Origin: JACPFJ01 sp041738275
GTDB taxonomy: Bacteria > Desulfobacterota > Desulfuromonadia > Geobacterales > Pseudopelobacteraceae
Assembly: GCA_041738275.1 (NCBI GenBank)
Contig: JBGSQD010000291.1
Location: 1 to 29,629, forward strand
Length of the DNA stretch: 29,629 nucleotides
Reading direction: 5' to 3'
A program made the translations under genes and the position numbers. The notes under the pieces are model-generated. The model was not told the DNA's origin, ran no database searches, and was given only the letters and a program-made list of their open reading frames with translations. Numbering within the stretch: the stretch's first letter is position 1; every line of letters begins with the position of its first letter. This document shows positions 1 to 8,162 of this stretch, in pieces.

Positions 1-464
1 TCCTTGGGTACGTGCTTCTTGAGTGTATACTTGGTATCACGGTACCACTGATCACAATGATTCTTTTCCGACCATTCTAGAAACTTCTCCATCATCTTGC
101 CGAAGGTTGTATCAACTACTGGTGGTTCAACTGGTTGTTCATCTGTTTGTTTAACTGTTTGTTCAACAACAACCTTCTTAGTCTTTGGATTTTCACCCCT
201 CTTTAGCATTTCAACGCATTCATTGAAAGCAGTACGGGCTTCAGCTAGGGACACAAATCCTGGAGTAGGTGTTTTATCGTTCTCACTCTTGGATAAGTAT
301 TTACCCAGAGCATGTTCTTGTTGTTTCCCCTTAAACGTGTACCTGATGTAAAAAGTTTTTGTACCTGAGGGCATGACTACGAGCGTAAAGCCTCTCCCTT
401 CATTCCGAACGTACTTTTTAATTTCACCTTTTAGGTTTTTTATATACCGATCAGAGAAAATCAC
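1..464 (-). CDS. Tyrosine-type site-specific recombinase (integrase), N-terminal part, cut by the window edge
   Basis: On the minus strand a frame opens with GTG at 464-462 and stays open for 154 codons to the left edge, so the C-terminal catalytic domain is outside the window. The start is set by an AAGGAGA Shine-Dalgarno five to six bases upstream. The N-terminus resembles the DUF4102-type arm-binding domain of tRNA-targeting integrases: GRGFTLVVMPSGTKTFYIRY, then KGKQQEHALGKY, then SLAEARTAFNECVEMLKRGENP. A Val/Gln/Pro-rich linker leads into what looks like the core-binding SAM-like domain (TFGKMMEKFLEWSEK). The expected role is integration and excision of a genomic island. The base composition is AT-richer than the housekeeping genes to the right, and a tRNA fragment lies 170 bp upstream, both fitting an acquired element. 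Family call is firm; the exact target is inferred. Confidence 0.8.
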   Translation of the reverse strand, partial: MIFSDRYIKNLKGEIKKYVRNEGRGFTLVVMPSGTKTFYIRYTFKGKQQEHALGKYLSKSENDKTPTPGFVSLAEARTAFNECVEMLKRGENPKTKKVVVEQTVKQTDEQPVEPPVVDTTFGKMMEKFLEWSEKNHCDQWYRDTKYTLKKHVPK

Positions 465-635
465 GGTCTCTCCTTGTCACATTTTTCCACTACTTTTCCA
501 CTAAATTGTGTCTGGCAACAGCAGAAATATACTAAGACATACCGAAACACAAAGAAACAAAAATGATTTAACTAACTGTAAAATATGGTTATTTTATAAA
601 TATATAATTATGCAAAGTCAAGCGGAAAGATGTGC

Positions 636-698
636 CACACCAGCTTGAGGGGCTGGCGGGGGCAACTCCGTGATGGTTCGATTCCATTCCACGCACCA
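636..698 (+). other. 3' fragment of tRNA-Leu(GAG), probable attachment site (attR) of the element on the left
   Basis: A tRNA-like 3' half is present: anticodon stem CCAGC/GCTGG (640-644 with 652-656) closing the loop TTGAGGG, anticodon GAG at 647-649; a long class-II variable arm (657-671); a T arm GATGG-TTCGATT-CCATT (672-688); and an acceptor-like end finishing in CCA at 696-698. The 5' side (611-635) does not form a D arm or pair properly with the acceptor strand, and the 3' acceptor strand is one base short. It is therefore not a functional tRNA. A tRNA 3' end with an integrase gene on its 5' side is what remains at the far end of an element that integrated into a tRNA gene and restored the intact copy at its other end. 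Confidence 0.75.
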
Positions 699-740
699 AT
701 ACAATGAAATCAATTAGTTATCCTGATTTCAGCTAAGAAG

Positions 741-788
741 AACCTGTTTTTATCACAGTTTAGACTGTGAAGAAAGCAGGTTTTTTTT
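741..788 (+). terminator. Rho-independent terminator downstream of the tRNA-Leu fragment
   Basis: Outer stem AACCTG (741-746) pairs with CAGGTT (777-782), an inner stem TCACAGT/ACTGTGA (753-759 with 764-770) stacks inside it, and a run of eight T follows (781-788). It probably served the original tRNA-Leu gene before integration and stayed on the chromosomal side. Confidence 0.75.
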
Positions 789-858
789 ATGTCTATGCTG
801 GACGGAACCCTAATTACAGTCAGTTCGAACCCCGGTGTCCTTTTTGTTACAGGAAATA

Positions 859-891
859 AAAAGCCCACCATTTCATACGGTGGGCTTCACT
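859..891. terminator. Strong bidirectional hairpin terminator
   Basis: A perfect 9-bp stem AAGCCCACC (861-869) / GGTGGGCTT (879-887) with a 9-base loop. The minus strand reads into a run of five T; the plus strand reads into TTCACTTTT. No gene recognisably ends at it on either side, so it may be left from a lost gene or may insulate the island junction. Confidence 0.7.
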
Positions 892-1458
892 TTTCTAGTT
901 TACAATTACCTTTTAGGTTTTAATCCAATTCAGTACAACAATTGGAATGCTTCTATTTCCTATGTCTGGTTACAGCCTGGCGGAGTGTCTTCCATTAAAA
1001 GTAAGTCCTCCTTTTAATAGGTTTGTACTTCCTTCCATATGATCTGATAATAACACCAGGGAAATTAAAAAAACAGTCTGTTTAAAATATTTTACTGCGA
1101 GTATACTGACAAAATGTGACTACCAGTAGCATAGACACTGACCGGATACCCCCCATCCTTCCAACGGAACTCCTGTTAAAATACCCCATTTAATCGAAAG
1201 CTGATAACGAAGCAACCAAGTGAAATATTCTGACCCACAGTAAGGTAACTCCAGGATCACCAACAGCAGAAAGAAACAGTTATAATCAAGATCTAGTTTG
1301 GAATCCATTGTGGTCGGGGTGGATGCAATAGTTTTCTGTAAGGCCAGCCAGGAGGGAATACTTACATTTCCAGTTTCTGGATTGCTATTGAGATGATGTC
1401 TCGGAAATTCCATGCTATAAAATCCCGTCAACTTTTAGCAAAAAATCATCCGCAATAT

Positions 1459-1466
1459 GCTATAAG
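1459..1466 (+). promoter_or_regulatory. Extended -10 promoter element abutting the ABC ATPase start codon
   Basis: TGCTATAAG (TG at 1458-1459, hexamer TATAAG at 1461-1466) matches an extended -10 box. Transcription would begin about seven bases after the hexamer, on or next to the ATG at 1473. No Shine-Dalgarno lies between, so the transcript may be leaderless. No convincing -35 box was found. Confidence 0.4.
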
Positions 1467-1472
1467 ATTACC

Positions 1473-2399
1473 ATGCCTTCTGCAATTCAAACCCGTTTGC
1501 TTTCCAAGCAATATGACTCTCTCGCAGCGCTGAGTGAATTTGACCTCGACGTCGAGCAGGGCTCGATCTTTGGTCTGCTAGGTCCTAATGGAGCCGGTAA
1601 GACCACCTTGATTCGTATCCTGACGACACTTATGCGCCAATCGTCTGGTGAAGCACTTGTGGAAGGGCTGGATACCCGTTCGCAAGGTCGCGAGATTCGT
1701 CGTCTGATCGGCGTGGTTCCTCAGGAGAACAGCCTTGACCGCTATCTGACTGCCCGAGAGAATCTGGAGCTCCATGCCCGCCTGCACGGTATGGAGTCGA
1801 AACGCTATCGCCGACGCATTGACGAACTCCTGGAATTGATGGGCCTGGAAGGGAGGCAGAAGGATTTTCCCGATACCTATTCAGGGGGCATGCAGCGCCG
1901 ACTGGTTGTAACCCGGGCTCTGCTGCACGAACCGAAGGTGCTCTTTCTGGATGAGCCGACCACGGGACTTGATCCCCAGTCGCGTCGTGCCGTGTGGGAT
2001 TATGTCCGCTCCATTGCCGGCAACATGACCATCTTCCTGACCACCCATTATCTGGAGGAGGCCGAGCAGCTCTGCGACCGGATCGCCATCATGGATCACG
2101 GACGCCTGATAGCACTGGGCAGCACCCAGGAGTTGAAAGGTCGTCTTGCAGGTGGCATGGCTTATGAAATCGAGTTTGGCGGCGATGCAGAACGCTATGC
2201 TGCTGTTCTCGGGGAAATGGCCTGTGTGCGCGAGGTTGCTGTGACCGGCCAGACGTTGTGTGTCGGGCTGGAGCATTGGGAGTGTCTGTCCGAGGTCATC
2301 GGTGCTTTAAACGGTGCCGAGGTCCGGCGCATCTCACTGCGGGAACGAACCCTGGAGGAGGTGTTCATCAGCCTCACCGGCAAGGGGGTGCGGGAATGA
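1473..2399 (+). CDS. ABC transporter ATP-binding protein, DrrA/ABC-2 exporter type
   Basis: The 308-residue ATPase energises an inner-membrane exporter, presumably with the permease encoded next. Visible motifs: Walker A GPNGAGKTT (37-45), Q-loop Gln about 84 in VVPQENSLD, signature YSGGMQRR (136-143), Walker B VLFLDEPTTGLDP (156-168) and switch His about 192 in TTHYLEEAEQL. The roughly 80-residue C-terminal extension ending in RTLEEVFISLTGKG is typical of the DrrA/CcmA/NodI-like group that exports drugs, polyketides or polysaccharide-linked compounds; the substrate cannot be told here. The ATG is the only possible start, since an in-frame stop lies at 1419-1421 and no start codon falls between. 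It has no Shine-Dalgarno. Its stop overlaps the permease start (ATGA). Confidence 0.93.
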   Translation: MPSAIQTRLLSKQYDSLAALSEFDLDVEQGSIFGLLGPNGAGKTTLIRILTTLMRQSSGEALVEGLDTRSQGREIRRLIGVVPQENSLDRYLTARENLELHARLHGMESKRYRRRIDELLELMGLEGRQKDFPDTYSGGMQRRLVVTRALLHEPKVLFLDEPTTGLDPQSRRAVWDYVRSIAGNMTIFLTTHYLEEAEQLCDRIAIMDHGRLIALGSTQELKGRLAGGMAYEIEFGGDAERYAAVLGEMACVREVAVTGQTLCVGLEHWECLSEVIGALNGAEVRRISLRERTLEEVFISLTGKGVRE

Positions 2400-3154
2400 C
2401 CTTGCGGGGTTCGCTTGCGATCTGGCGGCGCGACATGCTGGTGCTGCGCCGCAATATCCTGTCGGAGATGGTGGCGGTCGTGGCCTATCCACTGACCATC
2501 TACCTGGCCTTCGGCATCGGCATGAAGGGCTACATTGGCCTGGTGGAGGGGGTGCCCTACGGCCTGTTCATCGCTCCAGGCCTTATCACCATGACAGCTG
2601 TCAATGCTGCCTACAGCGAGAGTGTCTGGAGCCTCTGGTTCCACCGCCGGGTTCAGTTCACCATCGATTCCTACCGGGTAACGCCGATCTCCGTTTCCGA
2701 GATCGTGATCGGCAAGATCCTGTCCGGTTTTTCCCATGGCCTGGTCAAGGGGCTGGTTGTCGCACTGGTGATCTTTGCCATCACACCCTTCAGATTTCCG
2801 CTGGACAATCTCCTGGCCTACCTGCTTTTCCTGATACCAGGTTCAGCCTTTTTTTCCTGCGCCGGGGTCATCAGCGGGACGATCATGGACAAGCCCGAGA
2901 CCATCGGCAAGGTGGAGGCGGTCCTGATCATGCCGCTGATATTCATGTCAGGATTGTTCTTTCCTCTCTCATCCTACCCCGTGGAGCTTGTCCCATGGAT
3001 ACGGGCACTTCCCACCACGGCACTCTTTGAAGGAGCCCGCCAGGCATTGGTCAGCGGCAGCTTCCCGCTGGTATTCGCACTCCAGGTGGCTGGTACGGCA
3101 CTGTTTACCTTTGTAGCTGCTGTCTGGATTTTCCGGCTGAAGATGTCGGAATAG
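2396..3154 (+). CDS. ABC-2 type permease, NodJ/DrrB-like
   Basis: This 252-residue polytopic inner-membrane protein is the membrane partner of the ATPase just upstream. The frame is open further upstream, but the start is placed at the ATG overlapping the ATPase stop (ATGA), preceded by an AAGGGGG ribosome site; upstream codons only shadow the ATPase gene. About six hydrophobic segments are seen, for example AVVAYPLTIYLAFGIGM, GLVKGLVVALVIFAI, LLAYLLFLIPGSAFFSCAG, and the last near residues 225-245. The stretch MPLIFMSGLFFPLSSYP followed by LP and ALFEGAR is the ABC-2 signature region found in NodJ and DrrB. No outer-membrane or periplasmic adaptor gene accompanies the pair, so export only across the inner membrane is inferred. 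The gene ends 10 bp before the convergent nucleotidyltransferase gene with no obvious terminator. Confidence 0.9.
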   Translation: MTLRGSLAIWRRDMLVLRRNILSEMVAVVAYPLTIYLAFGIGMKGYIGLVEGVPYGLFIAPGLITMTAVNAAYSESVWSLWFHRRVQFTIDSYRVTPISVSEIVIGKILSGFSHGLVKGLVVALVIFAITPFRFPLDNLLAYLLFLIPGSAFFSCAGVISGTIMDKPETIGKVEAVLIMPLIFMSGLFFPLSSYPVELVPWIRALPTTALFEGARQALVSGSFPLVFALQVAGTALFTFVAAVWIFRLKMSE

Positions 3155-3164
3155 ACTGTTCCTG

Positions 3165-4364
3165 CTAATAAAACCTTCGCAGCATCTCCACCCTTTTTTG
3201 CAGGATGAAATCAGACCGCTTGCCGGCCGGCATGCCCTCAAGCTGTACAAGGTCAATACCCAGGTAGGCAGTTGTCATGCCGCTGACTTGTATGGCGCTC
3301 TCCCATCCTTTGCTTTCCAACCCGCCCGCCTTGTCGGCCATCGATATCAGCCCCAGGATTTCCGTGATCCCGGCCTTGATGGCCTGTTCCGCTGTTTTTA
3401 TCCTGGTGGCGTCCCGCAGTTCATTCCAGCGGTTGAGTTTGCCATGCAGCCTGCTGGACCAGGCCAGGGCGATTCGGTACGCAGTCGGCAGGCGAAGCCG
3501 GTCGCAGAACGTGCGGGCCATGGAAGATCCTGCTTCATCATGGCCGTGATGCCTGGGGTATAATGCAGGATCCGTGGCCAGTTTTCCGATATCGTGAAAC
3601 AAGGCACAAAAGCGCGCCAATGGGTCGCCGGTGCACTGTGAAACACGCTGCAAAACCTGAATGGAATGGGTTAGAAGATCACCCTCCGGGTGGTACACCG
3701 GTGGGCCGGCGGGAATGGTCGGCATGCGGAATATTTCCGGCAGCAGGTTTTCACCTGCACTAAACTCCAGCATGCCATGAAAGAATCGCTCCGGCTCGGA
3801 TGCCTCCAGCGCCCTCAGCATTTCCCGGGAAAATCGTTCAACAGGGATGTGGCCAAGCCTTTGTGTCCAGTCCTGCCCACGGATCAACCCTTGGGTATCA
3901 GGTGTCATCCGCCAGCCATCGGACTCAAAACGCAGGGCGCGGAAGATACGTAGCGGGTCGTCAAGGAAGGTGTCGTGTGAACATGCCCTCAAGGTGCGCT
4001 GCTCCAGATCGCGCCTGCCGTTCAGGGGGTCTGTTATCTCCCCTGCCAGGCCCATGGCAAGGGCGTTGATGGTGAAGTCGCGGCGGACAAGGTCCTGGTT
4101 CAGGTCGGCGCTATCGGCAACAGCAGTTACCTCAATCTTCCCGAATGTCTGGTCGTATCTGAACCAGATCGGTGCGGTGCTTCTTCCCTCCACCAGATGA
4201 AAGCCGCAAGATGTGAGCTCATCCGCCGACAGTGCCGCCACCAGATCGAGGTCCTTGCTGTCTCGTCCCAGTAGATGATCACGCACACTGCCTCCCACCA
4301 GATAGATGCGCGCATGGCAGCTTGCGGGGAATAACTTCCCTAAAAAGTCCAAGATGGTCTCCAT
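3165..4364 (-). CDS. CCA tRNA nucleotidyltransferase / poly(A) polymerase family protein with HD domain
   Basis: A 399-residue class II nucleotidyltransferase expected to add or repair the CCA end of tRNAs in the cytoplasm. Motifs in order: YLVGGSVRD (21-29), catalytic pair D38 and D40 in KDLDLV, RRDFTINALA (94-103), DPL followed by RALRFESDG (137-150). A C-terminal HD phosphohydrolase domain shows LTHS (231-234), FHDIGK (256-261) and HHGHDEAG (272-279), as in the multifunctional Cca enzymes with phosphatase/phosphodiesterase activity. Some relatives split CC-adding and A-adding between two proteins, and sequence reading alone does not settle whether this one is complete, so no symbol is given. 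It is the last gene of a pepA-eamA-cca run; its AGGGAGG site overlaps the stop of the EamA gene 15 bp upstream, which suggests translational coupling. Confidence 0.9.
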   Translation of the reverse strand: METILDFLGKLFPASCHARIYLVGGSVRDHLLGRDSKDLDLVAALSADELTSCGFHLVEGRSTAPIWFRYDQTFGKIEVTAVADSADLNQDLVRRDFTINALAMGLAGEITDPLNGRRDLEQRTLRACSHDTFLDDPLRIFRALRFESDGWRMTPDTQGLIRGQDWTQRLGHIPVERFSREMLRALEASEPERFFHGMLEFSAGENLLPEIFRMPTIPAGPPVYHPEGDLLTHSIQVLQRVSQCTGDPLARFCALFHDIGKLATDPALYPRHHGHDEAGSSMARTFCDRLRLPTAYRIALAWSSRLHGKLNRWNELRDATRIKTAEQAIKAGITEILGLISMADKAGGLESKGWESAIQVSGMTTAYLGIDLVQLEGMPAGKRSDFILQKRVEMLRRFY

Positions 4365-4379
4365 GTCAAGCTGCCCTCC

Positions 4380-5252
4380 CTAACCGAACCTTATCAAAAC
4401 AGCACCCGCCATGATGAACAGAGCAGAGATCAGCCGGATCCGGCCGAATGATTCCCGTAAAAAAATTATACCGATCAGGACTCCGCAGACGATGCTGATC
4501 TGGCGAACCGGTATGGCGTAGCTAACGGGTGACATGTTAAGACCGTAACGGAAGGTCAAAAACGATGCCATCATCACCGGACCGCTGCACAGGATCAGGC
4601 GCCAGTGCTCGCGCAGTTCCTCGCCGATCAGTGCGCGATATTTGCTGCGCATCATGTTGCAGGACATCAGGACGAACATGATCAGTACCAGGATATAGGT
4701 GAAGTAGAGCGGCGAATAGTTTTTCACGCCTGTCTTCTCGGCAATCGAGCCGATGGAGTAGATGAAACCTGCAGCCAGGGCGTCCCGCACTGCAGGGCTG
4801 CGCAGGTTGCGGAATGGGCGCAACATCTCGCCCGGAGAAAGCCTTTGCAGCTGGATGGAGTACGTGCCGAAGATCACCAGCAGGATGCCGCAGACACCAA
4901 GTATCGAGAGCCGCTCACCCAGCAGGGTGACTCCCCACAAGGGAACATAGATCATGGATGTCTGGGAAAGAGGATAGACAACGGACAGGTCGCCGCCCCG
5001 GTAGGCGCGGCCGTTAAGTAGGTGGTACAGTACGAAACAGACCGCACCGGTGGCCAGCATCAGCATGGTTTCGGCTCCCGGCCAACTGAACGGTTCGGGA
5101 ACCAGGGGGAGGGCGAGGGTAAACAGCCCCCCGGAGGCGACGAACATCCACCAGATAAAGACGGTCTTGTGGCGGCTTCTCTTTACCAACAGGTTCCAGA
5201 GGGCGTGCATCAATGCCGAGATGATGATCAGGGTAAAGGCAAGGGTAGACAT
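4380..5252 (-). CDS. EamA/DMT-family transporter
   Basis: A 290-residue, very hydrophobic protein with about ten membrane segments, arranged as two EamA repeats of the drug/metabolite transporter superfamily. The N-terminus (TLIIISALMHALWNLLVKRS) is typical, with the conserved Trp-Asn in the first helix; YPLSQTSMIYVPLWGVTLLGE marks the end of repeat one and YAIPVRQISIVCGVLIG the corresponding part of repeat two. Substrate is unknown; family members move amino acids, nucleotide sugars, purines and others. It lies between pepA (about 40 bp upstream) and the CCA gene (15 bp downstream) on the same strand and is probably co-transcribed with both. The ATG has only a weak ribosome site (a run of C precedes it), so expression may depend on readthrough from pepA. 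Confidence 0.88.
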   Translation of the reverse strand: MSTLAFTLIIISALMHALWNLLVKRSRHKTVFIWWMFVASGGLFTLALPLVPEPFSWPGAETMLMLATGAVCFVLYHLLNGRAYRGGDLSVVYPLSQTSMIYVPLWGVTLLGERLSILGVCGILLVIFGTYSIQLQRLSPGEMLRPFRNLRSPAVRDALAAGFIYSIGSIAEKTGVKNYSPLYFTYILVLIMFVLMSCNMMRSKYRALIGEELREHWRLILCSGPVMMASFLTFRYGLNMSPVSYAIPVRQISIVCGVLIGIIFLRESFGRIRLISALFIMAGAVLIRFG

Positions 5253-5291
5253 GGGGGCGTTATAGCCGATTATGGCGCTGTGTGCTTCCCA

Positions 5292-6770
5292 TTATTTGCC
5301 CCGCAGGTACTCTATCAACAGCCGCACCCCGATGCCGGTGGCACCCTTTGGGGAGCAGGGGCGGGACTTGTCGCTCCAGGCTGTGCCGGCGATGTCCAGG
5401 TGAGCCCAGCGGGTTTTGCCGACGAACTGCTTCAGGAACCAGCCGGCGGTTATGCTGCCGCCGTCGCGGCTGCCGGCATTCTTCAGGTCGGCGATGTCGC
5501 TCTTCATGGCCTCGCCGTATCCATCCCACAGCGGCAGTTCCCAGAGCCGCTCGCCGCAGTTTTCACCGGCCTTTTTCAGTGCATTGGCCAGCCGCTGGTC
5601 ATTGCTCATCAGTCCGCTTGCTTCATGTCCCAGGGCCACCACGCATGCCCCGGTCAGGGTTGCCAGGTCGATCATGGCTGTCGGCTTGTACCTCTGGGCA
5701 TAGTGCAGGGCATCGCACAGGACCAGACGCCCTTCGGCGTCGGTATTGGTGATCTCGATGGTCTGGCCGGACAGCGAAGTGACCACGTCGCCCGGTTTGT
5801 AGGCGTTGGCGTCCGGCATGTTCTCGGCTGTGGGGACGATGCATACCAGATTGACCGGCATCTTCAGCGCTGCCGCTGCCTCCATGGCCCCCAGCACTGC
5901 CGCGCCGCCGGCCATGTCGGTCTTCATCTCTTCCATCCCGGCTCCCGGCTTGATGGAGATCCCTCCGGAATCAAAGGTGATCCCCTTGCCGACCAGCACC
6001 ACCGGCCGCTCATTTTCTCCGGCTCCCCGGTATTCCAGTACGATCAGGCGCGGCGGTTCGACCGAACCCTTGCCCACCGCCACCAGGGCGTTCATCCCCA
6101 GCCGCTCCAACTCGTCAAGCTCCAGTATCTCGCAGGTCAGGTCATGGCGAGCGGCAATCTCGTGCGCAGTTTTGGCCAGATAGCCGGTTGTGGCCACATT
6201 TCCCGGATGGGAAACCAGATCGCGGGCCAGACTGACACCACGGCAGATTGCAGCCGTGCGTTCGACCTTGCGGCCTGCCTCCTTCTTGTTCATTCCTTTG
6301 GGCAACAGCAGGGTCATGGCCTCAAAGTCGAAACGATCGTCCATATCCTTGGTCTTGTACTGATCAAAGCTGTAGCTGCCCAGCAGAGCCCCTTCACAGA
6401 CCGTCTCCAGCGCAGTTTCAGACTTTCCGGCCAGATGCAGCGCCGTGGTAAAAGAGGCTACCCTCGCTCCCCGCAGCGCCTGCACGGCATTGCCTGCCGC
6501 CTGCCGCAGGCGCTCTTCATCCAGTTTGCCCTTTTTACCCAGCCCCACCAACAGCAGTCGCTCGGCCGGCAGCTTGCCCAGGGTGTGAATGAGGCGGGTG
6601 CTGTTGACCTTGCCTCTGAACTCTTTGCTGGTGAATAAACGGTCAAGACAACCGTCCAGGGTGATATCACAAGCGTTGAACAGCTCATCGCGGAGATCTT
6701 CGAAACAGCCGATGATCAGGGCAGGGGAGGCATGCTTGAGCGGGGGCGCGGATATGACGTCAATCTTCAT
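5292..6770 (-). CDS. pepA: Leucyl (cytosol) aminopeptidase, M17 family
   Basis: A 492-residue M17 metallo-aminopeptidase that removes N-terminal residues from peptides in the cytoplasm, normally as a hexamer with two metal ions. The catalytic C-terminal domain is intact: VGKGITFDSGG with metal or catalytic Lys about 262 and Asp about 267, KTDMAGG with Asp about 285, and the signature NTDAEGRL with Asp344, Glu346 and Arg348. The N-terminal about 160 residues form the usual less conserved domain (LLLVGLGKKGKLDEERLRQA). Length matches the family (about 480-500). The ATG is preceded by GAGGT six bases upstream. It is the first gene of a likely pepA-eamA-cca operon. In some bacteria PepA also binds DNA; nothing here tests that. 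Confidence 0.97.
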   Translation of the reverse strand: MKIDVISAPPLKHASPALIIGCFEDLRDELFNACDITLDGCLDRLFTSKEFRGKVNSTRLIHTLGKLPAERLLLVGLGKKGKLDEERLRQAAGNAVQALRGARVASFTTALHLAGKSETALETVCEGALLGSYSFDQYKTKDMDDRFDFEAMTLLLPKGMNKKEAGRKVERTAAICRGVSLARDLVSHPGNVATTGYLAKTAHEIAARHDLTCEILELDELERLGMNALVAVGKGSVEPPRLIVLEYRGAGENERPVVLVGKGITFDSGGISIKPGAGMEEMKTDMAGGAAVLGAMEAAAALKMPVNLVCIVPTAENMPDANAYKPGDVVTSLSGQTIEITNTDAEGRLVLCDALHYAQRYKPTAMIDLATLTGACVVALGHEASGLMSNDQRLANALKKAGENCGERLWELPLWDGYGEAMKSDIADLKNAGSRDGGSITAGWFLKQFVGKTRWAHLDIAGTAWSDKSRPCSPKGATGIGVRLLIEYLRGK

Positions 6771-6811
6771 TGGTTACCTCGTGTGGTTGTTGGATGTGTT
6801 GATCTTTTGCC

Positions 6812-7192
6812 TTATTCCAGCGCCTTGGCATCTACAGCAAAATGTTCCGATTCGCCAAAGCAGGTTGTGGGAATACCCTTGTGTTGTTCGTAGGAGAGTG
6901 AAACCATTTTACCCATGGATGAATTTATCTTGTTTATCACTGTCTTGTCACGTACTGAAAACAGGAATTTTTCCGGAATTGCACCCGGTACCGGCAGCAT
7001 CTGCAGCTCACCCTCCCAGGTTTTGCAGAGCCACCCTTTTTCTGAAAACTTCTGGACATACCCGATTCTCTCACCCTTGGAATAGCTCCAGTTAAGCGCA
7101 ATCATGACATAGCCGGTGAACAGAACTACTACGGCCACTATCAGCAGCAGAACTATTTTGACTATCTTCTTCTTGATTTCCTCAGCCGTCAT
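6812..7192 (-). CDS. Small membrane-anchored protein of unknown function
   Basis: A 126-residue protein with a charged start (MTAEEIKKKIVK), one hydrophobic segment at about residues 11-33 (IVLLLIVAVVVLFTGYVMIAL) and a soluble remainder that should sit outside the inner membrane. The soluble part carries the conserved-looking stretches YSKGERIGYVQKFSEKGW, LCKTWEGELQM and YEQHKGIPTTCFGES. From memory this pattern belongs to a small family often labelled hypothetical and sometimes wrongly named 6-phosphogluconate dehydrogenase; there is no dehydrogenase domain. The start is well supported by GGAGG six bases upstream. It lies between pepA and the CvfB-like gene on the same strand; no function can be read from the context. 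Confidence 0.75.
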   Translation of the reverse strand: MTAEEIKKKIVKIVLLLIVAVVVLFTGYVMIALNWSYSKGERIGYVQKFSEKGWLCKTWEGELQMLPVPGAIPEKFLFSVRDKTVINKINSSMGKMVSLSYEQHKGIPTTCFGESEHFAVDAKALE

Positions 7193-7257
7193 TTTTCCTC
7201 CGCATTGTTTGGTTGCATACTTTCTGAAAGTCTGGCTTCAGCACCACCCGCCCGCAG

Positions 7258-8091
7258 CTATGCAGCGGAGCGCAGCCTGACCCCCTCGGGTGTTATGTCG
7301 ATTAGCCCTTCCTTGTACAGGCCGCCGATCGCTTTCTTGAAACTCTTCTTGCTCATGCGCAGCGTTTCGGCAATAGCTTCCGGTGTGCTTTTGTCGCTCA
7401 GCGCCAGCAAGCCGTTGTGTGCTTTCAGGGCATCCAGGATCACCTGTCGATCATTTTCCGCTTCCTGGGCGCCGCCAATGCGCAATGTAACATCAATTTT
7501 GCCATCCTCGCGGATCTTTTTCACATATCCCTGCAGCCGCTCGCCGCAGGCCGGGGTGATGAGAAGTTCATTGCGAAACAAAAGACCGCCAAAGGCGTTG
7601 TTGATAACGACCTTGACACCCAGGTCACTGAAGGCATAGACCAGCAGCTCAACCTTGTCCCCTTCTGCCAGGGTGCCGTCCGCCGGCTTGAGGAACTTGT
7701 CAATCCTCGCTGACGCGGCAATCCGGTCGCTGCTGTGCAGATAAAGGTATACCAGCACCTCGTCTCCCCTTCGCAAAGGGGCAGTCTGCTCTCCAAAAGG
7801 CAGCAGAAGATCCTTTTCCAGACCCCAATCAAGGAAGGTGCCGACGGTCACATTGTCCTTGACCTTCAAAATGGCAAAATCTCCAACCACTGCCCGGGGT
7901 TTCCTGGTCGTGGCTGTCAGCCGATCTTCCGAATCAACGTAGATGAAGACATTCAGCACGCTGCCGGGCTCTGCTCCCTTGGGAATCAGTCTTCCGGGAA
8001 GTAGTATCTCCCCGGCATCCGACGACAAAAGAGCGCCCGAGGCGGTGATTCTGGCGATTTTTAGTTGATTGTAATTACCGATAAGCAGCAT
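7258..8091 (-). CDS. CvfB-like RNA-binding protein with S1 domains and C-terminal winged helix
   Basis: The frame is open back to 8259, but the protein matches the CvfB/YitL family only from the ATG at 8091 (MLLIGNYNQLKIARIT), giving 277 residues, the usual size; the extra upstream residues look non-coding. The ribosome site is weak (GAG six bases before ATG). The domain order is that of CvfB: an N-terminal S1-like module (GEILLPGRLIPKG), further S1-like modules (VGDFAILKVKDNVTVGTFLDWGLEKDLLLPF and the segment around LQGYVKKIREDGKIDVTLR), then a winged helix (PEAIAETLRMSKKSFKKAIGGLYKEGLI). In Staphylococcus CvfB affects virulence gene expression, and in Bacillus YitL is uncharacterised; an RNA-binding or translation-related regulatory role is the family inference. 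Confidence 0.85.
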   Translation of the reverse strand: MLLIGNYNQLKIARITASGALLSSDAGEILLPGRLIPKGAEPGSVLNVFIYVDSEDRLTATTRKPRAVVGDFAILKVKDNVTVGTFLDWGLEKDLLLPFGEQTAPLRRGDEVLVYLYLHSSDRIAASARIDKFLKPADGTLAEGDKVELLVYAFSDLGVKVVINNAFGGLLFRNELLITPACGERLQGYVKKIREDGKIDVTLRIGGAQEAENDRQVILDALKAHNGLLALSDKSTPEAIAETLRMSKKSFKKAIGGLYKEGLIDITPEGVRLRSAA

Positions 8092-8162
8092 TGGTTTTCT
8101 CGTTCTTTCAATGTTTATGGGAGTGGAAAAGGCGGGAGGCCGGTTTAAATATATCTGAACTG

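Larger units (their letters stand above)
789..1472. other. AT-rich stretch without a recognisable gene, apart from the hairpin at 859-891
   Basis: About 680 bases lie between the tRNA terminator and the ABC exporter. The open frames here (for example 103 codons at 1431-1120 on the minus strand) have no Shine-Dalgarno, odd composition rich in Trp, Leu and Cys, and no motif I recognise. A short inverted repeat ATTAAAAG/CCTTTTAAT occurs near 995-1016. It may be decayed sequence next to the integration site, plus the promoter of the ABC operon at its right end. Confidence 0.5.

Noticed and set aside
805..845. A T-arm-like string (CAGTTCGAACCCCGGTGTCC) suggesting a second tRNA
   Set aside because: The arms around the TTCGAAC loop do not pair over five bases and no anticodon arm precedes it.
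1120..1431. A 103-codon minus-strand ORF upstream of the ABC operon
   Set aside because: There is no Shine-Dalgarno, composition is unusual (many Trp, Cys and Leu), and I see no motif; it may be decayed sequence, but is not supportable as a gene.
5022..6638. A 538-codon open frame on the plus strand, opposite pepA and the EamA gene
   Set aside because: It is antisense to two clear genes with full motif sets, has a His/Gln/Gly-rich composition typical of shadow frames in GC-rich DNA, and shows no motif or ribosome site.
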